Source: JBOHDX01 sp050700835 (GTDB taxonomy: Bacteria; Actinomycetota; Actinomycetes; Propionibacteriales; Nocardioidaceae). Taken from it: a stretch of DNA of 21,981 nt. The notes under the pieces are model-generated. The model saw only the letters and a program-made list of their open reading frames with translations, was not told the origin of the DNA and ran no database searches. Below, piece after piece: positions 7,300 to 14,088 of this stretch (within the stretch, counting starts at the first letter, position 1; each line of letters begins with the position of its first letter). Made by a program: the position numbers and the translations under genes. The DNA lies in assembly GCA_050700835.1 (NCBI GenBank), contig JBOHDX010000025.1, positions 1-21,981 of the forward strand. The letters run 5' to 3'.

Positions 7300-8406
7300 A
7301 TGCCAGCGGCCATCGAAGTACGCAAGATCCCCCTGCACTCCGTGTCGGACGCCAGCGAGCTGGCCACGCTGATCGACGACGGTGTCCTCGAGGCGGACCG
7401 GGTCGTTGCGGTCATCGGCAAGACCGAGGGCAACGGCGGCGTCAACGACTACACCCGGATCATCGCCGACCGCGCCTTCCGCGAGGTCCTCGTCGCCAAG
7501 GGCACCCGCTCGGTCGACGAGGTACGCCAGGTGCCGATCGTCTGGTCGGGCGGAACCGACGGCGTGATCAGCCCGCACGCCACGGTGTTCGCCACGCTGC
7601 CCGGCGACGCGGTTCAGCCGTCCGATGAGCCGAGGCTCACCGTCGGGTTCGCGATGAGCGAGCGGCTGCTGCCGGAGGAGATCGGCCGGCAGGGGATGAT
7701 CACCAAGGTCGCAGCGGCTGTAGGCGAGGCGATGCAGCAGGCGGGCATCACCGACCCTGCCGACGTCCACTACGTGCAGACCAAGACGCCGCTGCTGACG
7801 ATCCACACCATCCGGGACGCCAAGAGCCGCGGCGAGACGGTGTGGACCGAGCACACGCACGAGTCGATGGACCTGTCCAACGGCTGCACTGCACTGGGGG
7901 TGGCGGTCGCTCTGGGCGAGATCGACCTGCCCGACGACGCCGACGTCATGCACAACCGCGAGCTGTACTCGTCGGTCGCGTCCTGCTCGTCGGGCGTCGA
8001 GCTCGACCAGGCGCAGGTCGTCGTGGTCGGCAACGCGCGCGGCGTCGGCGGCCGTTACCGGATCGGGCACGGGGTGATGCAGGACGCGCTCGACAGCGAC
8101 GGTATCTGGGCGGCGATCAAGAACGCCGGTCTGGACCTGCCGGAGCGTCCGCACCCCAGCGACTTGGATGGCCGGTTGGTCAACGTGTTCCTCAAGTGCG
8201 AGGCCAGCCAGGACGGGCAGGTACGTGGTCGTCGCAACGCCATGCTGGACGACTCCGATGTGCACTGGCATCGGCAGATCAAGGCGTGCGTCGGTGGGGT
8301 GACCGCCGCGGTCACCGGGGACCCGGCCGTGTTCGTGTCGGTGTCCGCGGCGCACCAGGGGCCGGACGGCGGTGGCCCGGTGGCCGCGATCGTGGACCTC
8401 GGCTGA
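7300..8406 (+). CDS. Barbiturase / cyanuric acid amidohydrolase family ring-opening enzyme
   Basis: A 368-residue protein, the usual length of the AtzD/TrzD/barbiturase family. This family has a threefold internal repeat with three Lys-Ser pairs, and candidates for all three are visible: K41 in VIGKTEGNG with S83 in WSGGTDGVISPH; K162 in VQTKTPLL with S230/S231 in SCSSGVELDQA; K299 in FLKCEAS with the Ser of SVSAAHQGPDGGGPVAAI. E301 beside K299 is the usual metal-site region. The enzyme hydrolyses barbiturate to ureidomalonate, or cyanuric acid to carboxybiuret; sequence reading cannot separate the two. In an operon with a Mo-hydroxylase and an amidohydrolase, the barbiturase role fits better (oxidative pyrimidine catabolism). 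A GGAAGGA site at 7288-7294 precedes the ATG by five bases. It is the last gene of the + strand operon. Confidence 0.92.
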   Translation: MPAAIEVRKIPLHSVSDASELATLIDDGVLEADRVVAVIGKTEGNGGVNDYTRIIADRAFREVLVAKGTRSVDEVRQVPIVWSGGTDGVISPHATVFATLPGDAVQPSDEPRLTVGFAMSERLLPEEIGRQGMITKVAAAVGEAMQQAGITDPADVHYVQTKTPLLTIHTIRDAKSRGETVWTEHTHESMDLSNGCTALGVAVALGEIDLPDDADVMHNRELYSSVASCSSGVELDQAQVVVVGNARGVGGRYRIGHGVMQDALDSDGIWAAIKNAGLDLPERPHPSDLDGRLVNVFLKCEASQDGQVRGRRNAMLDDSDVHWHRQIKACVGGVTAAVTGDPAVFVSVSAAHQGPDGGGPVAAIVDLG

Positions 8407-8413
8407 CGGGGGC

Positions 8414-8455
8414 CCTGGGCAGCTACTCGCGGGACCTGGGCGGCTACTCGCGGGA
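8414..8455. repeat. 21-bp tandem duplication between convergent genes
   Basis: Two adjacent 21-base copies begin at 8414 and 8435 with core GGCTACTCGCGGGA and one mismatch (A/G) at their eighth base. The second copy covers the stop codon (8444-8446) and the last codons of the - strand CoA transferase. The rest fills the 37-base gap after the amidohydrolase stop. No terminator hairpin is evident here. Confidence 0.85.
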
Positions 8456-9655
8456 GTCGAGCCAGCGCAGCACGGACTCGTTGTGCTGCCCGAGCGTCGG
8501 CGGCGGCAGGTGGGTCTCACGACCACCGGCGTACGCGTTGTCGTCCAGCCGCAGCACCGGCCCCGGCAGCCGAATGGGGCCGGCCGTGCTGTGCTCGACT
8601 TCGATCAGCAGCCCCTGCGAGAGGGTCTGCTCCCAGGCGTACACGTCGTCGAGGGTGCGCACCTTGCCGGCCGGCACGCCTGCGTCCGCGAGAGCCTGCA
8701 GCCAGTGCTCAGCCGAGGCGGCGGAGAAACGGCCCTCGACCGCCTCGACCAGCGCGTCGCGATTCACCACCCGGAGGTGGTTGGTGACGAACCGCGGATC
8801 CTCCGCATCCAACCCGGTGGCCGCGGCGAACGCCCGCCACAGCGACTCCGAGCCGGCCGCCACCTGCACCGGCGCGGTGCCGGTGTGGAACAAGCCGTAC
8901 GGCGCGATCGACGGGTGGTGCACACCGGCCACCCGCGGCACCTCGCCGGCGATCGTCCAGCGGGTGCCCTGGAACGCGTGCACCCCGACCATGCCGGCCA
9001 ACAGGCTGGTGTGCACGACCCGACCCAGGCCGGTGCGCTCCCGCTCGTACAACGCAGCCGCGACGCCGTACGCGCCGTTCATCCCGGCCACCAGGTCGGC
9101 CATCGGGACGCCGCTCTTGATCGGCTCGTCCGGCGACGACCCCGTCAGGCTCATCAACCCGCCCTCGCCCTGGGCGATCTGGTCGTACCCGGCCCGGTCG
9201 GCCTCCGGCCCGTCGTGACCGAACCCGGTGATCGACAGCACCACCAGGCGCGGGTTGATGTGGTGCATCTGCCGCGTCGAGAAGCCGAGCCGGTCGAGCA
9301 CCCCAACGCGGTAGTTCTCGCACAACACGTCCGCCTGCCGGATCAGCCGGGTCAGGAACGCGCGGCCGGTATCGGACTTCAGGTCCGCGGTGACCGACTC
9401 CTTGTTGCGGTTGCAGGACATGAAGTACGTCGACTCCCGCCGCTCGCCGTCCCCCACGAACGGCGGCCCCCAGCCGCGGCTGTCGTCACCGGTCGGGCTC
9501 TCCACCTTGATCACCCGGGCACCGAGGTCGCCGAGCATCATGGCCGCGTGCGGGCCGGCCAGGGCGCGGGTCAGGTCGAGCACCACCACACCCGACAGGG
9601 GGCCGGACCCGGCCCCGCGCTGCGTCACCCCTGTCGGTTCGCCGCCGTCGCTCAT
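8444..9655 (-). CDS. CaiB/BaiF family (class III) CoA transferase
   Basis: A 403-residue protein from the ATG at 9655. Family III CoA-transferase signatures: GPLSGVVVLDLTRALAGPHAAMMLGDLGARVIKVE at the N-terminus, then GDDSRGWGPPF, SCNRNKESVTADLKS, ADVLCENYRVGVLDRLGF and FGHDGPEADRAGYDQIAQGEGGLMSLTG. The catalytic Asp is expected in the VAGMNGAYGVAAAL neighbourhood region but I cannot fix it by eye. Such enzymes move CoA between carboxylic acids. It might activate a dicarboxylate made by the convergent operon, but separate transcription means this link is weak. A GTG at 9664 would add three residues; it overlaps a good -10 element, so the ATG at 9655, the predicted first transcribed base, is preferred. 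Confidence 0.9.
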   Translation of the reverse strand: MSDGGEPTGVTQRGAGSGPLSGVVVLDLTRALAGPHAAMMLGDLGARVIKVESPTGDDSRGWGPPFVGDGERRESTYFMSCNRNKESVTADLKSDTGRAFLTRLIRQADVLCENYRVGVLDRLGFSTRQMHHINPRLVVLSITGFGHDGPEADRAGYDQIAQGEGGLMSLTGSSPDEPIKSGVPMADLVAGMNGAYGVAAALYERERTGLGRVVHTSLLAGMVGVHAFQGTRWTIAGEVPRVAGVHHPSIAPYGLFHTGTAPVQVAAGSESLWRAFAAATGLDAEDPRFVTNHLRVVNRDALVEAVEGRFSAASAEHWLQALADAGVPAGKVRTLDDVYAWEQTLSQGLLIEVEHSTAGPIRLPGPVLRLDDNAYAGGRETHLPPPTLGQHNESVLRWLDSRE

Positions 9656-9691
9656 GTGCCGCACCGTAGCGACGCGGCCCCGCTGCTGGAA
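9656..9691 (-). promoter_or_regulatory. Probable leaderless promoter of the CoA transferase
   Basis: On the - strand, TTCCAG (9691-9686), a 17-base spacer and TACGGT (9668-9663) are followed seven bases later by the ATG. Transcription would start at the start codon. No ribosome site is present. Confidence 0.45.
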
Positions 9692-9718
9692 CGGCGAGGT
9701 CTCATCGGCGGTCGCCGG

Positions 9719-10477
9719 TCAGCGCCCCCGCCTGGCGGCCCGGGCCACCACCCGCGCCGGGGCGTGCCTGGCCGCTGCCGCCAGCAGCTTGTAACGCCAG
9801 GTGGGTACCGACACGGCCACGCCTCGGTCGAGGTCGTGGAGAGCGGCGCGTACCAGCGTCGGCGCGGACAGCCACATCCAGCCCGGGATGCCCGACAGGT
9901 CGGCGTCCATCCGGGCGTGGAACTCGGTACGCACGAACCCGGGGCACAACGCCATCACGGTGACTCCGCGCCCGGCGTACTCGATGGCGGCCCAGCGGCT
10001 GAAGCTGATCAGCCACGCCTTGTGGGCGGCGTAGGTTCCGCGCGGGGTGAAGCCGGCGACGCTGGCCACGTTGACGATCGCGCCGCGGCCGCGGGCCGTC
10101 ATCGCCGGCAGCGCGGCGTGCATGAGATGCATCGGTGCCGTGACGAGCACGTCCAGGCAGCGTTGCTCGTCCTCGATGGAGGTCTGGTCGAACGGCTTGC
10201 CGAGGCCGAACCCGGCGTTGTTGACCAGCAGGCCGACCGGACGGGCGAGGTCGGATGCCACAGCCGCCACCGACGCGAGCCCCTCGGTCCTGCTCAGGTC
10301 GGCGGGCAGGGCCGTGCAGGTGACGCCGTGCGCCGACCCGAGCCGCCGGGCCGTCTCCTCCAGGCGCCGGGCGTCGCGGGCCACCAGCACCAGGTCGTGG
10401 CCGCGGCCGGCGAGCTGCTCGGCGAAGGCGAGCCCGATGCCTGAGGTCGCACCGGTCACGAGCGCGGTCTCCTGCAC
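9719..10477 (-). CDS. Short-chain dehydrogenase/reductase (SDR)
   Basis: A 252-residue classical SDR. Visible: the NAD(P)-binding TGATSGIG (residues 8-15), the LVNNAGFG segment (~84-91) and the catalytic S139, Y149 and K153 in NVASVAG and TYAAHK. VLVARDARRLEE, with Arg after the second strand, suggests NADP(H) preference. The end is basic (RRGR). The GTG at 10477 is chosen because it starts one residue before the first beta strand (VQETALVTG); the longer frame to 10591 would cross the divergent ParA start. The substrate is unknown; the FSRWAAIEYAGRGV and PGFVRTEFH stretches resemble SDRs often annotated as acyl- or fatty-acid-linked. It lies 63 bases before the CoA transferase and could be read through into it. 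Confidence 0.88.
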   Translation of the reverse strand: MQETALVTGATSGIGLAFAEQLAGRGHDLVLVARDARRLEETARRLGSAHGVTCTALPADLSRTEGLASVAAVASDLARPVGLLVNNAGFGLGKPFDQTSIEDEQRCLDVLVTAPMHLMHAALPAMTARGRGAIVNVASVAGFTPRGTYAAHKAWLISFSRWAAIEYAGRGVTVMALCPGFVRTEFHARMDADLSGIPGWMWLSAPTLVRAALHDLDRGVAVSVPTWRYKLLAAAARHAPARVVARAARRGR

Positions 10478-10512
10478 CGGCCAAGGATGACGGGCGTCAC
10501 CGACCCGGGCAA
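10478..10512 (-). promoter_or_regulatory. Possible leaderless promoter of the SDR gene
   Basis: On the - strand TTGCCC (10512-10507), a 17-base spacer and CATCCT (10489-10484) sit six bases before the GTG. The region is only 58 bases long and is shared with the divergent ParA-like gene, so the two promoters must overlap. Confidence 0.35.
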
Positions 10513-10522
10513 CTCGGTCCGG

Positions 10523-10535
10523 CATGATGAGACCG
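10523..10535 (+). promoter_or_regulatory. Possible leaderless -10 element of the ParA-like gene
   Basis: CATGAT (10523-10528) ends seven bases before the ATG at 10536. No convincing -35 element is visible. This spacing favours 10536 over the ATG at 10524, which lies inside the element. Confidence 0.25.
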
Positions 10536-11300
10536 ATGACTACGACGCTCGCGGTCGCCAACCAGAAGGGTGGCGTCGCCAAGACCACCACCGTTGCGTC
10601 GCTGGGGGCAGCACTGTGCGAGCTCGGTCAGCGGGTCCTGCTCGTCGACCTCGATCCGCAAGCCTGCTTGACATTCTCGCTCGGCATCGATCCTGAGGAC
10701 CTCGAGCTGTCGGTGCACCAGGTGCTGCTGGGGCGGCGGCGGGCCGCGGAGGTTGTCATCGCCACCGACGACGGCCCGGACTTGGTTCCCGCCACGATCG
10801 AGCTGGCCGGCGCCGAGGCGGCGCTGCTCACCCGGACGGGTCGCGAGCAGGTGCTCCGGGTGGCGCTTGAGGACGTCAGCGGGGCGTACGACTGGGTGAT
10901 CATTGACTGCCCACCGTCCCTCGGCGTCCTCACGGTGGCCGGGCTGTCCGCGGCGGACGCGCTGGTCATCCCGCTGCAGTGCGAGACCTTGTCGCACCGA
11001 GGAGTCGGCCAACTGCTCGACACCGTGCACGACGTGCGCAGGTTCGCCAACCGCGGCCTGGCGGTGTGGGGCGTGCTGCCGACGTCGTACGACGGGCGGA
11101 CCAAGCACGCCCGCGCCGTGCTGGAAGCCGTGAGCTCCGACTTCGAGCTGCCGGTGCTCACTCCGGCCATCCCCAAGACGATCAGGTTCGCCGAGGCGCC
11201 GGCGATCGGACGCTCGATCCTCGGCACATCACGCACGCACCGCGGCGCCCAGGCGTACCGCGACCTCGCCGCGACGCTGCTCCGCGACTCAGCCCGCTGA
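10536..11300 (+). CDS. ParA/Soj-like ATPase, solitary
   Basis: A 254-residue ParA/MinD-type ATPase. The deviant Walker A is KGGVAKTTT with signature K11 and K16, followed by LLVDLDPQACLTFSLG and the Walker B region WVIIDCPPSLGVLTV. The end has PAIPKTIRFAEAPAIGRSI, typical of Soj-like proteins. No ParB or parS site is seen in the window, so this is not the main chromosome partition locus; a solitary ParA-like gene at this place is usual in actinobacteria (Rv3213c in M. tuberculosis, from memory). Such orphans may position other cargo. Its last 12 bases overlap the end of the convergent helicase gene. Confidence 0.9.
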   Translation: MTTTLAVANQKGGVAKTTTVASLGAALCELGQRVLLVDLDPQACLTFSLGIDPEDLELSVHQVLLGRRRAAEVVIATDDGPDLVPATIELAGAEAALLTRTGREQVLRVALEDVSGAYDWVIIDCPPSLGVLTVAGLSAADALVIPLQCETLSHRGVGQLLDTVHDVRRFANRGLAVWGVLPTSYDGRTKHARAVLEAVSSDFELPVLTPAIPKTIRFAEAPAIGRSILGTSRTHRGAQAYRDLAATLLRDSAR

Positions 11301-12689
11301 GTCCGATCCGCCGGAGGACGGGCGTCGCTCGGCGACAGGGGCACCGGACCTGGTGCGGCGCCGCGACCGGTTGCGCCGACTGCTCGGCTCGCTCTTCTGC
11401 TCCGCAGGGCGCCGGTCCCGACCCCCGGAGCCGCTTCGCCCGCGGTCACGGTCGCGGTCACGGGCCGGACGATCAGGTCGTGACCCGCTGGGGTCGTCGG
11501 CCTTGGGAACCAGGCGGCCGTCGGAACCGGCCGGGATGCCGAGGTCGTGGTAGAGGTGCTCCGACGTGGAGTAGGTCTCCTGCGGCTCCTCGAACGGCAG
11601 CCCGAGGGTGTTGTTGATGACCTTCCACCGGGTCATGTCGGCCCAGTCGACGAACGTGATCGCGATGCCGGTCGCGCCGGCGCGGCCGGTACGACCGGTG
11701 CGGTGCACGTAGGTCTTGTCGTCCTCGGGGCAGTTGTAGTTGATCACGTGCGTGACCGCCTCGACGTCGATGCCCCGGGCGGCGACGTCGGTCGCGACGA
11801 GGATCTGCACCTTGCCTTCGCGGAATCGGGCCATCGCCCGCTCCCGCGATGCCTGCATCATGTCGCCGTGCAACGGTGACGCCGGGAAGCCGCGCTCGGC
11901 CAGGTCGTCCGCCACGCGCTGGGCCTGCCTCTTGGTGCGGGTGAAGATGATCGTGCGCCCACGGTCCTCCGCCTGCAGGATGCGGGCCACCACCTCGGGC
12001 TTGTCGAGGTCGTGGGCACGATAGATGAACTGGGCAGTGGTGGGGACCAGCTGCTGCTCGCTGGCCGCTTCGGCCCGGATGTTGACGGGGTGCCGCATGT
12101 GGGTCCGCGCCAGGCTCACGATCGCCCCGGGGATGGTGGCGGAGAACAGCATGGTCTGGCGCAGCTCCGGTGTGCGAGCCAGCAGCTTCTCGACGTCCGG
12201 GAGGAAACCGAGGTCGAGCATCTCGTCGGCCTCGTCGAGCACCAGCACCTTGACGTGGGACAGGTCGAGCACCTTGCGCTGCGCCAGGTCGAGCAGCCGA
12301 CCGGGAGTGCCGACCACGACCTCGACTCCGGCCACGAGCGCGTCCAGCTGCGGGTCGTACGGCACCCCTCCATAGACCGTGAGGATCCGGGTGCCGCGCT
12401 TCTTCGCCGCGGTCACGAGGTCGTTCGCCACCTGCAGCGCCAGCTCACGGGTGGGAGCGACGACCAGGGCCTGGGGCTTGCCTGGCGCGACCAGCTCGTC
12501 GTAGTCGGGGTCCTGCAGGGACACCGTCCGTTGGATCACGGGGATGCCGAACGCGAGCGTCTTGCCGGTCCCGGTGCGGGCCTGACCGATCAGGTCGGTG
12601 CCCATCAGGCCGATCGACAGCGTCATCTGCTGGATCGGGAAGGGTTCGGTGATACCGACGTCGGCGAGCGCGTCGGCGATCTCGGGCAT
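11289..12689 (-). CDS. DEAD-box RNA helicase, RhlE-like
   Basis: At least 466 residues from the first usual start codon (ATG 12689). Helicase motifs in order: Q motif PFPIQ ending at residue 20, Walker A ARTGTGKT (37-44), PTRELA (79-84), TPGR (128-131), DEAD (152-155), SAT (183-185), then ATDVAARGID and HRTGRTGR in the second RecA domain. The final ~70 residues are a basic, Arg/Asp/Ser-rich disordered tail, likely for RNA binding. It should act in RNA unwinding, ribosome assembly or RNA decay. The frame stays open upstream and encodes TLTTFHDLGV directly before the ATG; this contains the conserved Phe found upstream of the Q motif in DEAD-box proteins, but has no ATG, GTG or TTG. The true start may therefore be the CTG at 12716. 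The 3' end overlaps the ParA-like gene tail to tail. Confidence 0.93.
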   Translation of the reverse strand: MPEIADALADVGITEPFPIQQMTLSIGLMGTDLIGQARTGTGKTLAFGIPVIQRTVSLQDPDYDELVAPGKPQALVVAPTRELALQVANDLVTAAKKRGTRILTVYGGVPYDPQLDALVAGVEVVVGTPGRLLDLAQRKVLDLSHVKVLVLDEADEMLDLGFLPDVEKLLARTPELRQTMLFSATIPGAIVSLARTHMRHPVNIRAEAASEQQLVPTTAQFIYRAHDLDKPEVVARILQAEDRGRTIIFTRTKRQAQRVADDLAERGFPASPLHGDMMQASRERAMARFREGKVQILVATDVAARGIDVEAVTHVINYNCPEDDKTYVHRTGRTGRAGATGIAITFVDWADMTRWKVINNTLGLPFEEPQETYSTSEHLYHDLGIPAGSDGRLVPKADDPSGSRPDRPARDRDRDRGRSGSGGRDRRPAEQKSEPSSRRNRSRRRTRSGAPVAERRPSSGGSDSAG

Positions 12690-12762
12690 GACGCCGAGGT
12701 CGTGAAAGGTGGTCAGGGTCTTCTCGTTTCGGTATGGCCCGGTCTGCGTCTAGGGCGTGGCC

Positions 12763-12768
12763 AGTGTA
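12763..12768 (-). promoter_or_regulatory. Possible -10 element for the DEAD-box helicase gene
   Basis: TACACT on the - strand (12768 to 12763) would start transcription near 12756, giving a 5' leader of about 40 bases to the CTG at 12716 or 67 bases to the ATG at 12689. No clear -35 match was found. Confidence 0.25.
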
Positions 12769-12804
12769 TCGGCCACGGCTCCAGGCCCGTCCCGTGCCGG
12801 TGGG

Positions 12805-12816
12805 TACGCTTCGGCC
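12805..12816 (+). promoter_or_regulatory. Possible leaderless -10 element of the ferritin-like gene
   Basis: TACGCT (12805-12810) ends six bases before the ATG at 12817, so the transcript would begin at the start codon. It supports 12817 over the in-frame ATG at 12757, which lies upstream of the element. Confidence 0.4.
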
Positions 12817-13521
12817 ATGTCCGAGGACAGGGACCAACCTGCGGCGCCGATCGCCTTCGCGGACCCGTCGTACGCCACCGGTGTCGTCGACCTTCTCGGT
12901 GTCCTCGCCTACGGCGAGCTGACCGCGTTCGAGCGTCTCGCCGAGGATGCGGCGATGGCTCCGACCACCGCCGACAAGGCCGCGCTGGCGGCGATGGCGA
13001 GCGCCGAGTTCGGCCACTTCACCGCCTTGCGGGACCGGCTCGAGAAGCTCGACGTCGACCCGTACGCCGCGATGGCTCCGTTCTCGGACTCGTTCGACAG
13101 GTTCCATGCCCACACTGCCCCGGCCGACTGGCTCGAGAGCCTGGTCAAGGCCTACGTCGGTGACGGGCTGGCGGCGGACTTCTACAGGGAAGTGGCGGCG
13201 TTCCTCGACGCCGACACCCGCGACCTGATCATGACCACGCTCGACGACACCGGCCACAGCGCGTTCGTCGTGGACCGGGTCCGGCGGGCGATCGCTGACG
13301 ACCCGACGATCGGTGGCCGCCTCGCGCTATGGGGCCGCCGGCTGGTGGGCGAGGCGCTGTCGCAGGCGCAGGTCGTCGTCGCCGAGCACGACGGGCTCTC
13401 GGCCGTCCTCACCGGCAGCGTCGACCGGCCCGGCATGGATCTCGCCGCGATCGGCCGGATGTTCGCCCGGCTGACCGAGAACCACGCCGCGCGGATGGCC
13501 AGCCTCGGCCTCGCCTCCTAG
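12817..13521 (+). CDS. Ferritin-like fold protein (MiaE-like hydroxylase family of actinobacteria)
   Basis: A 234-residue, largely helical protein. Metal-ligand-like residues are visible: E34 and E39 in YGELTAFERL, E64 and H67 in ASAEFGHF (the ExxH of ferritin-like four-helix bundles), and later acids and His in DDTGHSAFVVDRV and VVVAEHDGL, which fits a diiron site. Actinobacterial members next to RhlE helicase, DUF3107 and TetR are commonly annotated as ferritin-like or tRNA-(ms2io6A) hydroxylase-like; the real activity is not established. The start is set at MSEDRDQPAAP because the 20 residues upstream are unrelated to the fold and the -10-like element lies just before it. It is divergent from the helicase and convergent with DUF3107. 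Storage or oxidase roles are alternatives. Confidence 0.8.
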   Translation: MSEDRDQPAAPIAFADPSYATGVVDLLGVLAYGELTAFERLAEDAAMAPTTADKAALAAMASAEFGHFTALRDRLEKLDVDPYAAMAPFSDSFDRFHAHTAPADWLESLVKAYVGDGLAADFYREVAAFLDADTRDLIMTTLDDTGHSAFVVDRVRRAIADDPTIGGRLALWGRRLVGEALSQAQVVVAEHDGLSAVLTGSVDRPGMDLAAIGRMFARLTENHAARMASLGLAS

Positions 13522-13553
13522 CCGCCGGAGTGCCCGCAGGCGCCTCGCCCTGC

Positions 13554-13718
13554 GTCGGGCGTACTCGTCATGGAGAGTGGGAAGCTTTGATGCGGCGTAT
13601 ACCAGGAGGGTCGGGGGTACTCGTCATGGGGAGTGGGGAGTTCTGATGCGGCGTTCGCCATGAGTCGGGGGTACTTCCCATGGAGAGTTGGCACTTCTCA
13701 TGGGACGTACCCCATGAG
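13554..13718. repeat. Three imperfect tandem copies of a ~55-bp element
   Basis: Copies start at 13554, 13610 and 13664 (56 and 54 bases apart). Each begins GTCGGG, then GTACTnnnCATGG-GAGT, and ends with a TnATG-G-CGT block. Copies one and two are closest; copy three has changed so that its end forms the left arm of a perfect hairpin. The element fills the gap between the convergent ferritin-like and DUF3107 genes and has no coding look. Confidence 0.85.
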
Positions 13719-13725
13719 AAGTGCC
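13690..13725. terminator. Strong hairpin, 15-bp perfect stem
   Basis: GGCACTTCTCATGGG (13690-13704), a 6-base loop ACGTAC and the exact reverse complement at 13711-13725. It lies between convergent genes and reads equally on both strands, so it probably ends transcription both ways; no T-run follows. It is part of the third repeat copy. Confidence 0.6.
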
Positions 13726-13751
13726 GGTTTACCACGAGAACGTGGTAAACC
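13726..13751. terminator. Second hairpin, 11-bp perfect stem
   Basis: GGTTTACCACG, loop AGAA, CGTGGTAAACC. It starts on the base after the first hairpin. Its stem is AT-richer than the surroundings, which makes it look like an imported or conserved repeat module rather than drifted intergenic DNA. Confidence 0.6.
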
Positions 13752-13760
13752 GCAGGCCCG

Positions 13761-13774
13761 GCCCGCACGCGGGC
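13761..13774. terminator. Short GC hairpin before the DUF3107 stop
   Basis: GCCCG, loop CACG (or a tighter loop with one more pair), CGGGC, ten bases beyond the DUF3107 stop codon on its strand. It is a third hairpin in an 85-base run of stem-loops. Confidence 0.4.
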
Positions 13775-13784
13775 GCGGCGTCCG

Positions 13785-14012
13785 TCACGACGCGCCGAAG
13801 CCGACCTTGCGACCGCTCTCGTCAGCCAGGTCGACGTAGGCGAGCCGGTCCGCCGGCACGATGACGGTGCGGCCCTTGGCGTCCTCGAGCACCAGCAGCC
13901 CACCCTCCTTGCGGAGCGCGTCGGACACGGACTTCACGATCTCGTCCCGGCTCTGGCTCGCGTCGAGGCTCAGCTCCCGTGAGGCGTGCTGGACACCGAT
14001 CTTGACCTCCAC
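13785..14012 (-). CDS. DUF3107 family small protein
   Basis: A 75-residue protein, VEVKIGVQHASREL at the start and ending ADESGRKVGFGAS. It matches the actinobacterial DUF3107 family (TB9.4, Rv3208A in M. tuberculosis, from memory), which always sits near a TetR gene and RhlE helicase; its function is unknown. The pattern is a short alpha/beta protein with a helix of SRDEIVKSVSDALRK and two strands (LLVLEDAKGRTVIVPA). It is acidic and has no signal or membrane segment. The GTG start at 14012 has a strong AGGAGGGA ribosome site (14025-14018) five bases upstream; a longer frame to 14105 would run into the tetR gene. It follows tetR by 76 bases on the same strand. Confidence 0.85.
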   Translation of the reverse strand: MEVKIGVQHASRELSLDASQSRDEIVKSVSDALRKEGGLLVLEDAKGRTVIVPADRLAYVDLADESGRKVGFGAS

Positions 14013-14017
14013 GAAGG

Positions 14018-14025
14018 TCCCTCCT
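14018..14025 (-). promoter_or_regulatory. Strong ribosome binding site of DUF3107
   Basis: AGGAGGGA on the - strand, five bases before the GTG at 14012. It fixes the start of this short gene and suggests high translation independent of tetR. Confidence 0.7.
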
Positions 14026-14088
14026 GTTGGTGCGCTCGCTGTGGGCACGAACCTATCCCGCGAGGTCAAGCGACGAGGGGCCGGTGCG

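Noticed and set aside
8372..10444. A 690-codon + strand open frame
   Set aside because: It runs opposite the CoA transferase and SDR genes, which have full family motifs. Its product is low-complexity and matches no family.
8444..10477. CoA transferase and SDR as members of the heterocycle operon
   Set aside because: They are on the opposite strand, convergent with the operon, and appear to have their own promoters. A shared pathway is possible but not supported by the sequence.
10536..11300. Chromosome partition locus (parAB) or replication origin region
   Set aside because: There is no ParB gene, no parS-like 16-base palindrome that I could see, and no dnaA/gidB/rnpA neighbours. The gene is a solitary ParA relative.
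13554..13774. Small coding genes in the repeat region (for example a + strand frame from 13633)
   Set aside because: The frames cross hairpins and repeat boundaries, lack ribosome sites and read into the DUF3107 antisense strand.
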